Positions 9,721 to 19,269 are shown, counted from the stretch's first letter. The stretch is DNA of 64,000 nucleotides from UBA11865 sp963749825 (GCA_963749825.1 CAVVOI010000016.1:186001-250000); one strand, 5' to 3'. Notes: generated by a model not told the origin, from the sequence alone. Translations and numbers: made by a program.

Positions 9721-11172
9721 TCAATTTAAAGCCAGGCCTTTTCTTTTGCCCTTAAAAACGCCCACGACTAGGGCAATCATCTCCAAAATTAGTGATCTTC
9801 GAATCAACAAAGCGACTAGCACATAGATCGCTGCGCCAACTCCAATCATCAAGCCCAACGAGACCAGGTTGTGTTGACCACCTACCAATTGTCGGAGGGG
9901 CTCCTTAGACAACTGTACACCAACCATCATCAAACCAACGGCAAATAACGCCGGTAAAATCGCCGGTATCATCTTCAGGGCCGTTCCAGGCAAAACTCGG
10001 TGAACTTGATAGACATTAAAGAAGAATCCAACAAAGTACGCAGCCGTAACCGCTAGTGCAACCCCCTCAATCCCCCAATTAAGCAGAAGAAAAACAAGCG
10101 GGATCATGACGGCGGCCATAACCAGCCCGACTTGAAAATTATAGTTGGGGCGTCCAGTTGCCTGGAATAAGGGTGCTGTGGAGCCGGCAAGTGGTCTTAC
10201 CAGCCCCATAAAGGCGAAGATTTGTAATGTTGCTACCATCGGCAGCCACTTTTCTCCCAATACGATGGGGATCATCTCATCGGCAATAATAAAAATACCC
10301 ATGGCAATCGGTGCCATGGTCAAGGCTACTATGCCGAGGCTCTTAATATAGAATTTGGACAAGCGCTCTTTTTCGTCTTGTATCTTGGTGTATGAAGGGA
10401 AGAGAACACCTGAAAGAACCGAACGATTGAAACCGGCAATGGTCTGGTTGGTAAGGCTGTAGGCACGGCTATAGAAGCCAAGGGAAGCTGGTCCCAGTAC
10501 CCGTCCTACCAACCAATCATCCCAATTTGAGTTGAAGAAGGACATGAAACCGCTGCCTGCACTTTGACCACCATACTGGAACAGCTCTTTCATGACTTTC
10601 GAGTTCCAGGGCTTTGGTTTTAGCCATTCCCAACCAGGACAGGCGATCCATAAAACAATCAAGCTGATCAGTGCTGCCGCTAGATAGCCATATACAAGAC
10701 TCCATAGGCCAAAGCCAAGGAAAGCCAGTCCGACAGCGATGCCTTTCTCAAAAAAATTGGAAATGATCGACGCACCACTCACCTTTCCAAACATCATTTC
10801 TTTTCTTAACAAAGCTGAAGGTACTAACGACCAAGTTTGCAGAAGGATTAACGGCGACAACCAAAGAATGACTGATACCAGGTCGGGGTTACCCAGAAGA
10901 GAGGCAAAGAGGGAAGAACCTGCAATAACAACCAAGAAGATCAGCAAGCTAGACAAAAACGTCACGGCGAAGGCTTGAAAGGCGATTTCACTGTGGTCTC
11001 GTTTACTATGTATCAAGGCTGGTTGCATACCCAAACCAGAAAACAACCCTATAGTAGAAAAAAGAACTAATGTCAAAGCAACGACGCCAAAATCCTCAGG
11101 CTCCAGAAGGCGCGCAAGAAACACCAAGGCAATCATATTGATAGCCCGGGAAAACAGCATGGCCATGCCCAT
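9721..11172 (-). CDS. Polysaccharide flippase of the Wzx/WzxC type
   Basis: At least 483 residues with about 12-14 hydrophobic segments. The N-terminal ARLLEPEDFGVVAL motif is typical of the oligosaccharide/polysaccharide flippase (MOP superfamily) WzxC group. It should move lipid-linked repeat units across the inner membrane. ATG 11172 is the first standard start. However, the frame stays open upstream through residues that resemble the usual family N-terminus (LKTRTAKGGVN), which would need a CTG or ATT start around 11205-11214 overlapping the stop of the preceding gene. The true protein may therefore be about 11-14 residues longer. It lies between an APH-fold gene and a secreted repeat protein, downstream of the phosphoglycosyl transferase that would make its lipid-linked substrate. 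Confidence 0.88.
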   Translation of the reverse strand: MGMAMLFSRAINMIALVFLARLLEPEDFGVVALTLVLFSTIGLFSGLGMQPALIHSKRDHSEIAFQAFAVTFLSSLLIFLVVIAGSSLFASLLGNPDLVSVILWLSPLILLQTWSLVPSALLRKEMMFGKVSGASIISNFFEKGIAVGLAFLGFGLWSLVYGYLAAALISLIVLWIACPGWEWLKPKPWNSKVMKELFQYGGQSAGSGFMSFFNSNWDDWLVGRVLGPASLGFYSRAYSLTNQTIAGFNRSVLSGVLFPSYTKIQDEKERLSKFYIKSLGIVALTMAPIAMGIFIIADEMIPIVLGEKWLPMVATLQIFAFMGLVRPLAGSTAPLFQATGRPNYNFQVGLVMAAVMIPLVFLLLNWGIEGVALAVTAAYFVGFFFNVYQVHRVLPGTALKMIPAILPALFAVGLMMVGVQLSKEPLRQLVGGQHNLVSLGLMIGVGAAIYVLVALLIRRSLILEMIALVVGVFKGKRKGLALN

Positions 11173-11201
11173 GTTGACACCGCCCTTAGCGGTTCTTGTC
11201 T

Positions 11202-12365
11202 TCAGATCGTTAATTGTTGATCTCTCTTACATAAATTGTCTTGTGCCCGAAGCGCCCGAGATATCGATTTTTGGATAAATTCTGGCACCCCGATACCTTT
11301 TCTTGATGAACTTATGTGTTGGCTAGCCAAATATGAAGCATTCAGGAGACCTCGCTCCAGATGGCACCATTCGAATAGGCGTACATGCTCAGCATGCGAT
11401 AGTCGTTTGTCTTGTTTGGCATAATGAGCTAGCGCAAATTGTTCATATTCCGGATCCTGACCTTGCAATATCGTCGCCAAGTCAAAATGGGGTAACCCTG
11501 ACCCTACCCATTCCCAGTCAATTAGTTTCACCTGACCACAATCATTTTTATGAACGTATATGTGCCCAAAATGATAATCACCATGGATAGTTTCATCGTT
11601 AAGTTGATCGTGAAACTCATTATTGTTGACTAGTTCAGTTATGACCGACCAGCGTTTGTTTAAATCTGAGACAACTGGATCCCCTGTTGCGCGAAAGTAA
11701 CTTTCCAAGTTTTTCTGCGCATAAACAAGTAAAGAGGTGGAGAATTGGCGGTTAAAATCAATTAGGTAACTTGAACTAATACCCTTGGCCCACTTGCCAA
11801 GTGCCAAATGAAGCTTGGGTATTTCATTTATTGCTAGCAGCAGATTTTTCTTCCTTAAAGAGCTTTCTTCTATGTCAATTTTTAGCACCTGATATTCTTG
11901 ACTCAAATCTTCAAGGATATACTGATAATGTCTACCCGGTATGATTTCCCGGCAGACATAGACATTTGGTAGGTACTGCCTCAACTCGCCTTCCGCATTG
12001 TTGTAGATAGAATATTCAGGAGGACCAGGGCTTAGCGGGAACCCATTCAATGCGGGAATTTCCACTTCATTATAGATTTCATTTCTATAGATGAGCTGCC
12101 AGGCTTGCCCATTTACACTTTCCAAGAATAAGCGATAGGATCCCGAAACCTTCCAACGTGAAAGATGGATGTATGAAACACGCTTGAGTGGTTTACCAAG
12201 ATGCTCAATGCAGAGCTGATTCACAGTTTCAAAGTTGAGACCTGTGGGTAAACCCTTATGCCGTCGATGAAACTGCCGCCATCGAGCAAGACGCTTCCTT
12301 TTCCGCCACACAATTCCATGAAACTTGTCTCTATTAAATTCGCGCAACTTAATACCAGAAACCAT
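11202..12365 (-). CDS. Aminoglycoside-phosphotransferase-fold (APH) kinase-like protein
   Basis: 387 residues. The C-terminal half carries the APH/choline-kinase catalytic signature: TIHGDYHFGHIYV (HGDxHxxH loop, residues about 263-275), followed by KLIDWEWVGSGLPHFDLA (metal-binding D in IDWE). The N-terminal 150 residues are basic (RKRKRLARWRQFHRRHK) and lack a glycine-rich loop I can recognise. In a polysaccharide cluster such a protein more likely phosphorylates a sugar, polyol or lipid head group than an antibiotic; that is inference. The stop falls 29 nt before the first ATG of the flippase gene. No strong Shine-Dalgarno is visible before ATG 12365. Confidence 0.75.
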   Translation of the reverse strand: MVSGIKLREFNRDKFHGIVWRKRKRLARWRQFHRRHKGLPTGLNFETVNQLCIEHLGKPLKRVSYIHLSRWKVSGSYRLFLESVNGQAWQLIYRNEIYNEVEIPALNGFPLSPGPPEYSIYNNAEGELRQYLPNVYVCREIIPGRHYQYILEDLSQEYQVLKIDIEESSLRKKNLLLAINEIPKLHLALGKWAKGISSSYLIDFNRQFSTSLLVYAQKNLESYFRATGDPVVSDLNKRWSVITELVNNNEFHDQLNDETIHGDYHFGHIYVHKNDCGQVKLIDWEWVGSGLPHFDLATILQGQDPEYEQFALAHYAKQDKRLSHAEHVRLFEWCHLERGLLNASYLASQHISSSRKGIGVPEFIQKSISRALRAQDNLCKRDQQLTI

Positions 12366-12417
12366 TTGAACAAATATAATTAGAATAGGGCATTCGATTC
12401 CAACCCATGATTTATGA

Positions 12418-13182
12418 TTATCTTGCTCCCTTTCTAGACAGGACTACTGGCAATGTTTCCAGCAGAATTTCGATGTCAAACCACAAGCTTTGCTGTTGCA
12501 TGTAGTTCAGGTCAAGCGCTACCATCTCTTCAAATGTGGTCGAGCTGCGACCCCTAATCTGCCATAGCCCTGTTATTCCCGGCACCGTCATTAATCTCTG
12601 TAGATGCCACGGTTTATAAAATTCAACTTCATATGGGATTGGTGGCCGAGGTCCGATCAGACTCATATCACCCAGTAGAACATTGAAAATCTGAGGCAAC
12701 TCATCGAGGCTGGTCTTGCGTAGAATTCGACCAAAACCAGTTATTCGTGGATCGCCCACCAGCTTGTACTTTGATTTCGCTTTTTTTTCTGCTTCTAGTT
12801 CCGATAGTCGAATGTGATTACCAATAATGTAGTTTTTGATAAATTCATAGTGGATGTCTGATTTCGCGTTCGCTTCCATTGTCCGAAACTTGTACATGGT
12901 GAATCGTCTTTGTTTCCAGTAAGATAAGCCGCAACCGTTTTCACGTCTCGCCCCAACCCTCTCCTGCTTGAATATGGCGGGTCCCGGTGAATCCAGCATG
13001 ATTAAAACGGCGATGATGATGAGAACGGGCATCAATGGCAAGATAATTAACAGTATCAGGCTCACATCAAATAGTCGTTTCAGATAGAAATATCTACACC
13101 TTGAACAGCTGACAATTGCTGGCATTGTCAGCCCAAATTTATTGGATGTCTGGTGTTTGATATCTAATGTTAACCCCCTCAT
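12418..13182 (-). CDS. Phosphoglycosyl transferase (bacterial sugar transferase, WbaP/WcaJ type)
   Basis: 254 residues with the small catalytic core of monotopic phosphoglycosyl transferases: one membrane helix (FDVSLILLIILPLMPVLII), KQERVG, MYKFRTM, the DE dyad in TSLDELPQIFNVLLGDM, and GPRPPIPYEVEFY. It should transfer a sugar-1-phosphate from a UDP-sugar onto undecaprenyl phosphate, the first step of lipid-linked repeat-unit assembly. The start ATG 13182 has AAAGGG upstream; ATG 13125 is a possible alternative. It is the promoter-proximal gene of the minus-strand cluster. A paralogue (38622-39440) opens the second polysaccharide cluster, and both share the GPRPPxPYEVE stretch. Confidence 0.92.
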   Translation of the reverse strand: MRGLTLDIKHQTSNKFGLTMPAIVSCSRCRYFYLKRLFDVSLILLIILPLMPVLIIIAVLIMLDSPGPAIFKQERVGARRENGCGLSYWKQRRFTMYKFRTMEANAKSDIHYEFIKNYIIGNHIRLSELEAEKKAKSKYKLVGDPRITGFGRILRKTSLDELPQIFNVLLGDMSLIGPRPPIPYEVEFYKPWHLQRLMTVPGITGLWQIRGRSSTTFEEMVALDLNYMQQQSLWFDIEILLETLPVVLSRKGAR

Positions 13183-13304
13183 AATAGACCCTTTTCAGAA
13201 CTAGAGATTGGAAAATTGGTATTCTCCAGATGCGCTCTTCCTAAACCCACATGAATGTTCCTCGCCAATAGACAAACAAGAAGATGTAGTTGTCAAACTA
13301 CTAG

Positions 13305-13606
13305 GTACTGTTGACATTTCAACGTAACCAAATAAGTGAACTTACAAACTGCACGAAGCCGAGATAGCAACCTGCTAGTTTATCGAATCTGGAAAAGACC
13401 CGACGGAAATGCTTGATCTTGTTGATAAAACATCCCACCAAATGCCTTTCTCGATACAACCAAGTATCGTATTCACGCTGTTTTTTCGCCCTCTGGTGTG
13501 GTGGAATAACCGGTTCTGTATTGCTTTCAATGACCAGTTCAACAAAATCTTCAGCCGCATATGTCATGAATCGATTGTACTTTCTTGTCCCAAATGTCAA
13601 CAGAGC
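13305..13606. mobile_element. Internally deleted IS5-type element with CTAG target duplication
   Basis: The 302-bp segment is bounded by near-identical inverted ends, GTACTGTTGACATTT at the left and GCTCTGTTGACATTT at the right read inward (13 of 15 match). It is flanked on both sides by CTAG (13301-13304 and 13607-13610). CTAG fits the YTAR target preference of IS5-family elements. Inside is only the 3' part of a transposase gene. It is therefore a MITE-like deletion derivative that kept both ends. Confidence 0.82.
13319..13600 (-). pseudogene. IS5-family transposase, C-terminal remnant
   Basis: The 93-residue open frame contains VIPPHQRAKKQREYDTWLYR, then ERHLVGCFINKIKHFRR and a terminal FVSSLIWLR. 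This is the characteristic C-terminal third of IS5/IS427-type DDE transposases (YKERHLVE.FFNKLKQFRR). The YREN/K-E region with the last catalytic Glu (in RERHLVGCF) is present, but the first two catalytic aspartates are missing because the 5' two thirds of the gene are deleted. The frame begins within the left inverted repeat, so no native start survives. It lies wholly inside the CTAG-flanked element 13305-13606. Confidence 0.85.
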
Positions 13607-13733
13607 CTAGTTTCAGGCAATGTACGATTGTTTGGACAGGCCACTAGACACCCAAACCCCTTGCCTTGCTAAAACAGACAATACCCAAGCCGATTAAAAT
13701 TCTGGCTTTTGACGTCCACTGTAACAAATTACC

Positions 13734-13968
13734 GTTACAAGAACGTTATTGGAACGTTACACGACTCTAAACATTAGTGGTTTACAACTTGGTGCGGCAA
13801 CATTGGCCGGCGACGGAGCTGCTGACGGTAATTGTGACCTGTTGATCGTGGATTTGACACTTATTTTGGGTAAGAATGTTTCGAGTTACTTTTTTGCTTG
13901 AGTAACTCGTTGGACACTCATTCATTACTGTGCTGCGATATGTAACGCTGAAATAACGTTCTTGTAAC
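13734..13968. repeat. 235-bp element bounded by perfect 17-bp inverted repeats
   Basis: GTTACAAGAACGTTATT at 13734-13750 is exactly inverted at 13952-13968, and the similarity continues inward with three mismatches over the next 11 bases. ACC flanks both sides. The interior has no convincing reading frame but holds a 9-bp hairpin, CGAGTTACT/AGTAACTCG (13882-13890 and 13901-13909). It could be a MITE or a regulatory structure in the divergent promoter region between the two flanking operons. Confidence 0.7.
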
Positions 13969-14164
13969 ACCGATTTGCTAGAGTGGGAGTGTAAGCTAAA
14001 ATTGGCGATGATTGGGGTGTGCTTGCTTCAAATGCGGCAGAGGGGTCTGATGCTTAAAAAGAAAAACCCAAATCAGTTAAGAAAATCCAACTCCCTGCCT
14101 TTTCGCCGAATTGCCTGTATCAGGACTCAGGAGTTAGATTGCATCTATTAGGTAGGTCCCATCG

Positions 14165-16012
14165 GTGACAGAAGAATATACTGCCCACTTGGGGTATGGG
14201 AACGAAATAGCCTTAGAATCCATAGCCTCTTTGAGGAAGGGGAAGCTCTTATCAGCACGCAACTATGACGATGATTCTCTTATCAATCTTGTGATAACGA
14301 AACCAGAAAATGAAAAAAGTGCGGATTTGTCGGGTCGTTTCAGGCAACGCCTGGTCAGGATAACTCAAATAAATGACCCGAATATCGCCCCTAGATACAT
14401 CTATAGCATCGCAGATATTGAAAAAACCAATGCAGTTTTCGAGCTATTCCAGATTGTGTCTTTGAAAGATAAGTTAAAAGAGTTGGCTGAGAAGAAAGCG
14501 TATCTACCAGTCGTTGATGTTCTATCTTTGATTCGACAGCTTACCGAAGCCCTAGCGGCCGCTTACTGGTCTGGAATCGTTCATCCGAACCTTACTCCGG
14601 CAAGTATTTTCATAAAAGAAGACAACAGCCTCGCTTTAATCGACATCGAATTCACCCACATTTCTCCACTTACAATTCAAGGAGGGAACGGACACTCTGT
14701 AAACCTATTAGGTTATGCCGCTCCAGAACACTTACAAAGAAAGGAGCTAAGTGGCCAGAGCATTATATACACACTGGGAATCATCCTTTACGAATTACTC
14801 GCCGGTAACCGGCCCGCGATACACACCGTTCCTTGGGATATTTTTGATGAAGAACACGATGAATTGCCCAGAGGAGTATCAATGGAAGAGACGCGTGAAG
14901 GATTAAGTCCAGAGACATATCGGTTAGTAAGGGATTGCTTGTGGCTAGAAGCATGGAATCGATTTGAAGATTTTTCCAAAATGATCGAGGCTATCGATCA
15001 AGCTATCGCATCTGAACAAATCCTAGTTGGAAAACCAGTTAAACCGCCAACTAAACGTCGCTGGCTTTATCCCGCCGTGGCCATGTTTTTGCTATTTCTC
15101 CTGATGGGGTTCTTTTTACTCAGTAGAAATATCGGCATAATGCCGGATCAACCAGCCGACACAAAACCTCTAACAGAGGTTCCGTCCTTACGCCTACCCC
15201 AAGAGGAAATCAGTATTTCATCGGGACCATCAACTGTCAGACCCCACCCTACCAATGCACCATCCCCAACCAGGCCTCTATTAACCGCAACCACGATGAC
15301 GAACAAGATAGATGCGGTGGAACTGATCGCTCCCTCACCAGATAGTGAATTTAGTGGCGACGACAGAATAAGTTTTGAGTGGTCCTGGCCCACCAATCTT
15401 GAACAAGATCAGGAATTCTGCGTATATCTTTACACCGAAGGTGAAAGTATCCTCATTGGCACAGTTACAAAACCTAAAAATGGCAACGTTTACCGTTTGC
15501 TGGCCGACGGAGATGTCTCGGTCGCCCCTGGTTCATTTAACTGGCAAGTTGTGCTCGAGGAAAAGCCGGGAGGCGGGATTATTGCTGAAAGTGAATTAGC
15601 TTTTATCAAAATTGCGCCTGTAAAAACACCCACAGCTACATCTGAACAACCAGCAATCGAATCAAGCATCAAACCACCAGATGTTACTGAATTTACGGTA
15701 ACCCCTACCAAGGTTTGCCGGCCATTACAGCCAAATGGCTGGGTGAGGTACGTCATAAAACAAGGCGACTCCTTATCCCGGCTTGCCACTCAAAGCGACA
15801 TTACAGTTGACGAGATTCAACAAGTCAATTGCCTGAGCGGAACACTGATCAGAGCCGGAAATACACTTTGGCTCCCGCCGGTTAGCGTTGAACGTACAAT
15901 TGCCACAGCGACGCCACTAACTAACGAGCCACCATCAGATTCACCGTCGAAACCACCATCTAAGCCACCTAAGAAACCGCCAACACCTACACCGCCGAGG
16001 CCTACTTCCTAA
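14165..16012 (+). CDS. Membrane pseudokinase with extracellular LysM domain
   Basis: 615 residues from GTG 14165 (GGTAGG upstream). Residues about 10-270 have the protein-kinase fold: the segment GIVHPNLTPASIFI replaces HRDLKPxN, and ALIDIEF replaces LxDFG. The alphaF/APE regions (YAAPEHLQ, YTLGIILYELLAGNRP) are conserved. The catalytic Asp is Asn, the magnesium Asn is Ser, the DFG Gly is Glu and no glycine loop is visible, so catalysis is unlikely. One membrane helix (about 300-320) is followed by a Ser/Thr/Pro linker, a beta-rich domain and a LysM module (YVIKQGDSLSRLATQSDITV, about 530-572), then a Pro-rich tail. LysM domains bind peptidoglycan or GlcNAc polymers, so this could be a wall sensor that signals by binding. 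A DUF11-repeat gene follows after 26 nt. Confidence 0.85.
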   Translation: MTEEYTAHLGYGNEIALESIASLRKGKLLSARNYDDDSLINLVITKPENEKSADLSGRFRQRLVRITQINDPNIAPRYIYSIADIEKTNAVFELFQIVSLKDKLKELAEKKAYLPVVDVLSLIRQLTEALAAAYWSGIVHPNLTPASIFIKEDNSLALIDIEFTHISPLTIQGGNGHSVNLLGYAAPEHLQRKELSGQSIIYTLGIILYELLAGNRPAIHTVPWDIFDEEHDELPRGVSMEETREGLSPETYRLVRDCLWLEAWNRFEDFSKMIEAIDQAIASEQILVGKPVKPPTKRRWLYPAVAMFLLFLLMGFFLLSRNIGIMPDQPADTKPLTEVPSLRLPQEEISISSGPSTVRPHPTNAPSPTRPLLTATTMTNKIDAVELIAPSPDSEFSGDDRISFEWSWPTNLEQDQEFCVYLYTEGESILIGTVTKPKNGNVYRLLADGDVSVAPGSFNWQVVLEEKPGGGIIAESELAFIKIAPVKTPTATSEQPAIESSIKPPDVTEFTVTPTKVCRPLQPNGWVRYVIKQGDSLSRLATQSDITVDEIQQVNCLSGTLIRAGNTLWLPPVSVERTIATATPLTNEPPSDSPSKPPSKPPKKPPTPTPPRPTS

Positions 16013-16038
16013 TAGTATGAATTCTATGGAGAATAGCT

Positions 16039-19000
16039 GTGCAATTGCTCAAGGTTAAGAGAAAAAATCTGCTCTCCATTATTTTTATTGTCTTATTCAC
16101 ACTGTGTTTTTCCCTGTTGGCCATTAACCAGCTCGAGGGGATCGAATTTCCCGACGATGTAGATACGATATCTGCGGCAGAAGATTTGCTTGCGGCCGAC
16201 CTGCAAATTTCCAAGAACGATGGCGGAGTGACTGTAGCGGCTGGTGACACGATCACTTACACCATCGTCTTCAACAACAGCAGCGGCGCCGGTGCTAGCA
16301 ACGTCGTGCTGACCGAAACAGTGCCAGCTAACTCAACCTTCAGACCAGAAGCCAGCACGGCTGGTTGGAATTGCACGCCCAACAATGATGCCGAAAATAT
16401 CTGTACCTTAAGCATCGGCGATGTCGCGGGCGGAAATGGGGGTCAAGTCGACTTTGCGGTGAAAATAGATAAACCGCTCGCTGCCGGAGTAACCCATATC
16501 AGCAATATTGTTGAAATCGGCGAGGACGGTACTGGCTCTGACCCTAATCCAGGGAATAATTTTGGCGCCGACATTACACCACTGGCTCTGCCAGATCTGC
16601 AAGTTAAAAAGGACGATGGCGGAATGACGGTTGCGGCCGGGGGTGTTATCACTTATACCATCAACTTCACGAACGTGAGTGATGTTGATGCAGGTGGAGT
16701 CGTGCTGACTGAAACCGTGCCAGCAAACACGATCTTCAGGCCGGATATTAACTCACCTGATTGGAGTTGTGTCCCTGACAACACCGAAGGAAGTACATGT
16801 ACTAAGTCCATCGGTAGCGTATTGGGAAACGGTGGTGACCAAATTGATTTTGCTGTACAAGCAAACAGCCAGCTACCGGCTAATTTGATCGAGATCGTCA
16901 ACTGGGTGGCAATCGGGGATGATGGTGCCAATGGCTCTGATAATAATGCTGCAGATAATTCTGATACCGATAACACACCAATCGTTAGACCTGACCTACA
17001 GATCTCTAAAAGCGATGGCGAAACAACGGCCGTACCTGGTGAAATCATTGTCTATACTCTGGTTTACACTAATGCGGGCACATCGAGTGCAAGTGGCGTG
17101 ATCATCACCGACACTGTTCCGGAAAATACAACTTTCAACCCAGGGGCAAGCTCATTCGGCTGGTTTTGCTCGCCAGATAATAATGCTGGCAGTATCTGTA
17201 CATTCGATGCCGGGGATGTAAGTAGTGGCAGGGGTGGGGGGGAGATCGACTTTGCCATTGAAGTGGATACCTCCTTAGCGGCAAGCGTATCCGAGATCAT
17301 AAATACAGCTGAGATCGGCGGCGACAGTGCCAGCGCCGACCCAAATCCTTCAGACAATAGTGACACCGACACGACCCCAATCGGCGTAGCTGATTTGTTT
17401 TTGACAAAGAGTGTGGATGATTCTTCACCATTCGTTGGTGATACTATCGATTTCACGATTCGAGTTATGAATGATGGCCCTGGTGATGCAACAAATGTGA
17501 GCGTTTTGGACCCAATGCCCGATGGCTATGATTACATCCAAGATAATGGTAATGGTGCATATGATAATACTAGCGGTGTCTGGACCATCGCTAATGTATT
17601 AAAGGGTGATTCAACATCGCTATCTATTGTGGCTGAAGTACTGGCTACGGGTACCTATACTAACTATGCACAGGTGGCAGCCTCTGATCAATTGGACCTG
17701 GATTCAACACCTGGTGACAATTCACATGGCGATGATGATGACGACACGGCGAGCATCCTGCCAAAGCCATCCGCTGACCTGGAGCTCATAAAATTAGATA
17801 GCCCCAATCCTGTTATTGCAGGTGAATTATTAACCTATACCCTGATCATCACGAATCATGGGCCATCAGCCGTCCAAGGTATCGTCGTAACAGATACACT
17901 ACCTTTGGAGAGTGTTATCTTTGAATCTGCGAGTGACGTCTGCGACTTCACATATCCACAACCTGTCAGTTGCGCATTGGTTGATGAGTTAGTAGCCGGT
18001 GCCAGTGTCGAGTTATCTATCGTGGTTCTTGTAAAGCCGTTGGTAACAGGTCTTCTTACTAACGAGGCGGAGGTTGGGATCTCCGGACAACAAATTGATC
18101 GAGATCCTGAGAACAATAATAAAACAGTATTTACCTCTGTAGTACGTCAAGGTGATTTATTGCTGTCCAAAGAGGACGGAATTGATCCTGTTGTTGCCGG
18201 CAATTACCTTACTTACACGGTATCGATATCAAATGCTGGCCCCTCGGGAGTAACAGATGTGGTGTTAGTAGACACCTTGCCATCGGAGGTGGCTTTTATA
18301 TCAGCGACGACATCTCAGGGTGAATGCGACGAAAATGATGGTGTTCTTACTTGTACGTTGGGTGACTTTGCTGCCCTAGATAAAGTTGATGTCGAATACG
18401 TTGTCCACGTAGGCTCAGCGACCACACCTGGGCCAATCTACAATGAGGCTATCGTTGACGGCGACGGTGCAAACCAGGGCATAGCTATTGAAGATACACT
18501 GGTGAAATCCGAAGCGGATCTTTCATTCACCAAGACCGTTAACTCAAATCAGGTGACTTCAGGTGACAACCTGACTTACACGCTTGAAGTTGTCAATGAT
18601 GGTCCATCGATGGCAGGAGACGTTCAGATTTGGGATGATTTACCTCAGGGAACTTCTATCATTTCAACTACCGTTAGTGACGGAAACTGCAAAGAGGATG
18701 GCACTTTTAGCTGCGATCTAGGCGACTTAGCCGTCAAGGACCAAGCTACAATAACAATAGTGGTTAGGGTGGATTTGGTAGGTCCTGGTTTGCTAGAAAA
18801 TGCGGCTGGCGTGGATAGTCAAACAACAGATCCAATATCTCAGAATAATAATGGCGCGACCTCAACCTTTGTGGCAAAACGAATATATTTTTATTTTTTG
18901 CCAGTCTTCAGAGTGCCGCGAATATTTGGAGAGCCTAACAACCAGTGCGTTGCGGCTGCCTCTATCACTGTGAACCACGACCATCATTTCCTACCAGAAG

Positions 19001-19269
19001 ATCAGCATGATTGGTACCAATTCGACCTACCCAGCTCTGGTGAGTTGATTGTCAAGCTTAGCAACTTTGTACCGCAGAAAGGTCAGTTAACCCTTTATAG
19101 AGGCAAGGATTGTTTTACAAGCGTGTTTATTGGAATGGATGGTGACATTGCAACCACCAAAACCGTGAAATTAGGAAATCAGCCGGTAGGTCGTTATTAT
19201 ATCTACGTAAGTAACGACGCAGCTCCAAGCACGGAACCTTACCTTTTGCGTGCGTACTTTGAGCCCTAA
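16039..19269 (+). CDS. Large secreted protein with seven DUF11 repeats and a C-terminal PPC-like domain
   Basis: 1076 residues from GTG 16039 with GGAG 7 nt upstream. A signal peptide (LLSIIFIVLFTLCFSLLAI) is followed by seven tandem DUF11 domains, each opening with a DLxhxK(x)DG-like strand and containing YTxxxxN.GP or similar (starts near 16198, 16594, 16990, 17390, 17776, 18154 and 18508). After them comes RIYFYFLPVFRVPRIFGEPN, an internal version of the LPxV tail motif. A bacterial pre-peptidase C-terminal-type beta domain (QHDWYQFDLPSSGELIVKLS to YYIYVSND) ends the protein. DUF11 arrays are typical of outer-surface or S-layer-associated proteins. The repeats at 1-3 are more alike than 4-7, suggesting recent duplication. 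It is probably in an operon with the LysM pseudokinase. Confidence 0.87.
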   Translation: MQLLKVKRKNLLSIIFIVLFTLCFSLLAINQLEGIEFPDDVDTISAAEDLLAADLQISKNDGGVTVAAGDTITYTIVFNNSSGAGASNVVLTETVPANSTFRPEASTAGWNCTPNNDAENICTLSIGDVAGGNGGQVDFAVKIDKPLAAGVTHISNIVEIGEDGTGSDPNPGNNFGADITPLALPDLQVKKDDGGMTVAAGGVITYTINFTNVSDVDAGGVVLTETVPANTIFRPDINSPDWSCVPDNTEGSTCTKSIGSVLGNGGDQIDFAVQANSQLPANLIEIVNWVAIGDDGANGSDNNAADNSDTDNTPIVRPDLQISKSDGETTAVPGEIIVYTLVYTNAGTSSASGVIITDTVPENTTFNPGASSFGWFCSPDNNAGSICTFDAGDVSSGRGGGEIDFAIEVDTSLAASVSEIINTAEIGGDSASADPNPSDNSDTDTTPIGVADLFLTKSVDDSSPFVGDTIDFTIRVMNDGPGDATNVSVLDPMPDGYDYIQDNGNGAYDNTSGVWTIANVLKGDSTSLSIVAEVLATGTYTNYAQVAASDQLDLDSTPGDNSHGDDDDDTASILPKPSADLELIKLDSPNPVIAGELLTYTLIITNHGPSAVQGIVVTDTLPLESVIFESASDVCDFTYPQPVSCALVDELVAGASVELSIVVLVKPLVTGLLTNEAEVGISGQQIDRDPENNNKTVFTSVVRQGDLLLSKEDGIDPVVAGNYLTYTVSISNAGPSGVTDVVLVDTLPSEVAFISATTSQGECDENDGVLTCTLGDFAALDKVDVEYVVHVGSATTPGPIYNEAIVDGDGANQGIAIEDTLVKSEADLSFTKTVNSNQVTSGDNLTYTLEVVNDGPSMAGDVQIWDDLPQGTSIISTTVSDGNCKEDGTFSCDLGDLAVKDQATITIVVRVDLVGPGLLENAAGVDSQTTDPISQNNNGATSTFVAKRIYFYFLPVFRVPRIFGEPNNQCVAAASITVNHDHHFLPEDQHDWYQFDLPSSGELIVKLSNFVPQKGQLTLYRGKDCFTSVFIGMDGDIATTKTVKLGNQPVGRYYIYVSNDAAPSTEPYLLRAYFEP

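Noticed and set aside
16408..17456. Minus-strand frames of 60-130 codons within the DUF11 gene
   Set aside because: They repeat with the DUF11 periodicity and are shadows of the plus-strand gene.
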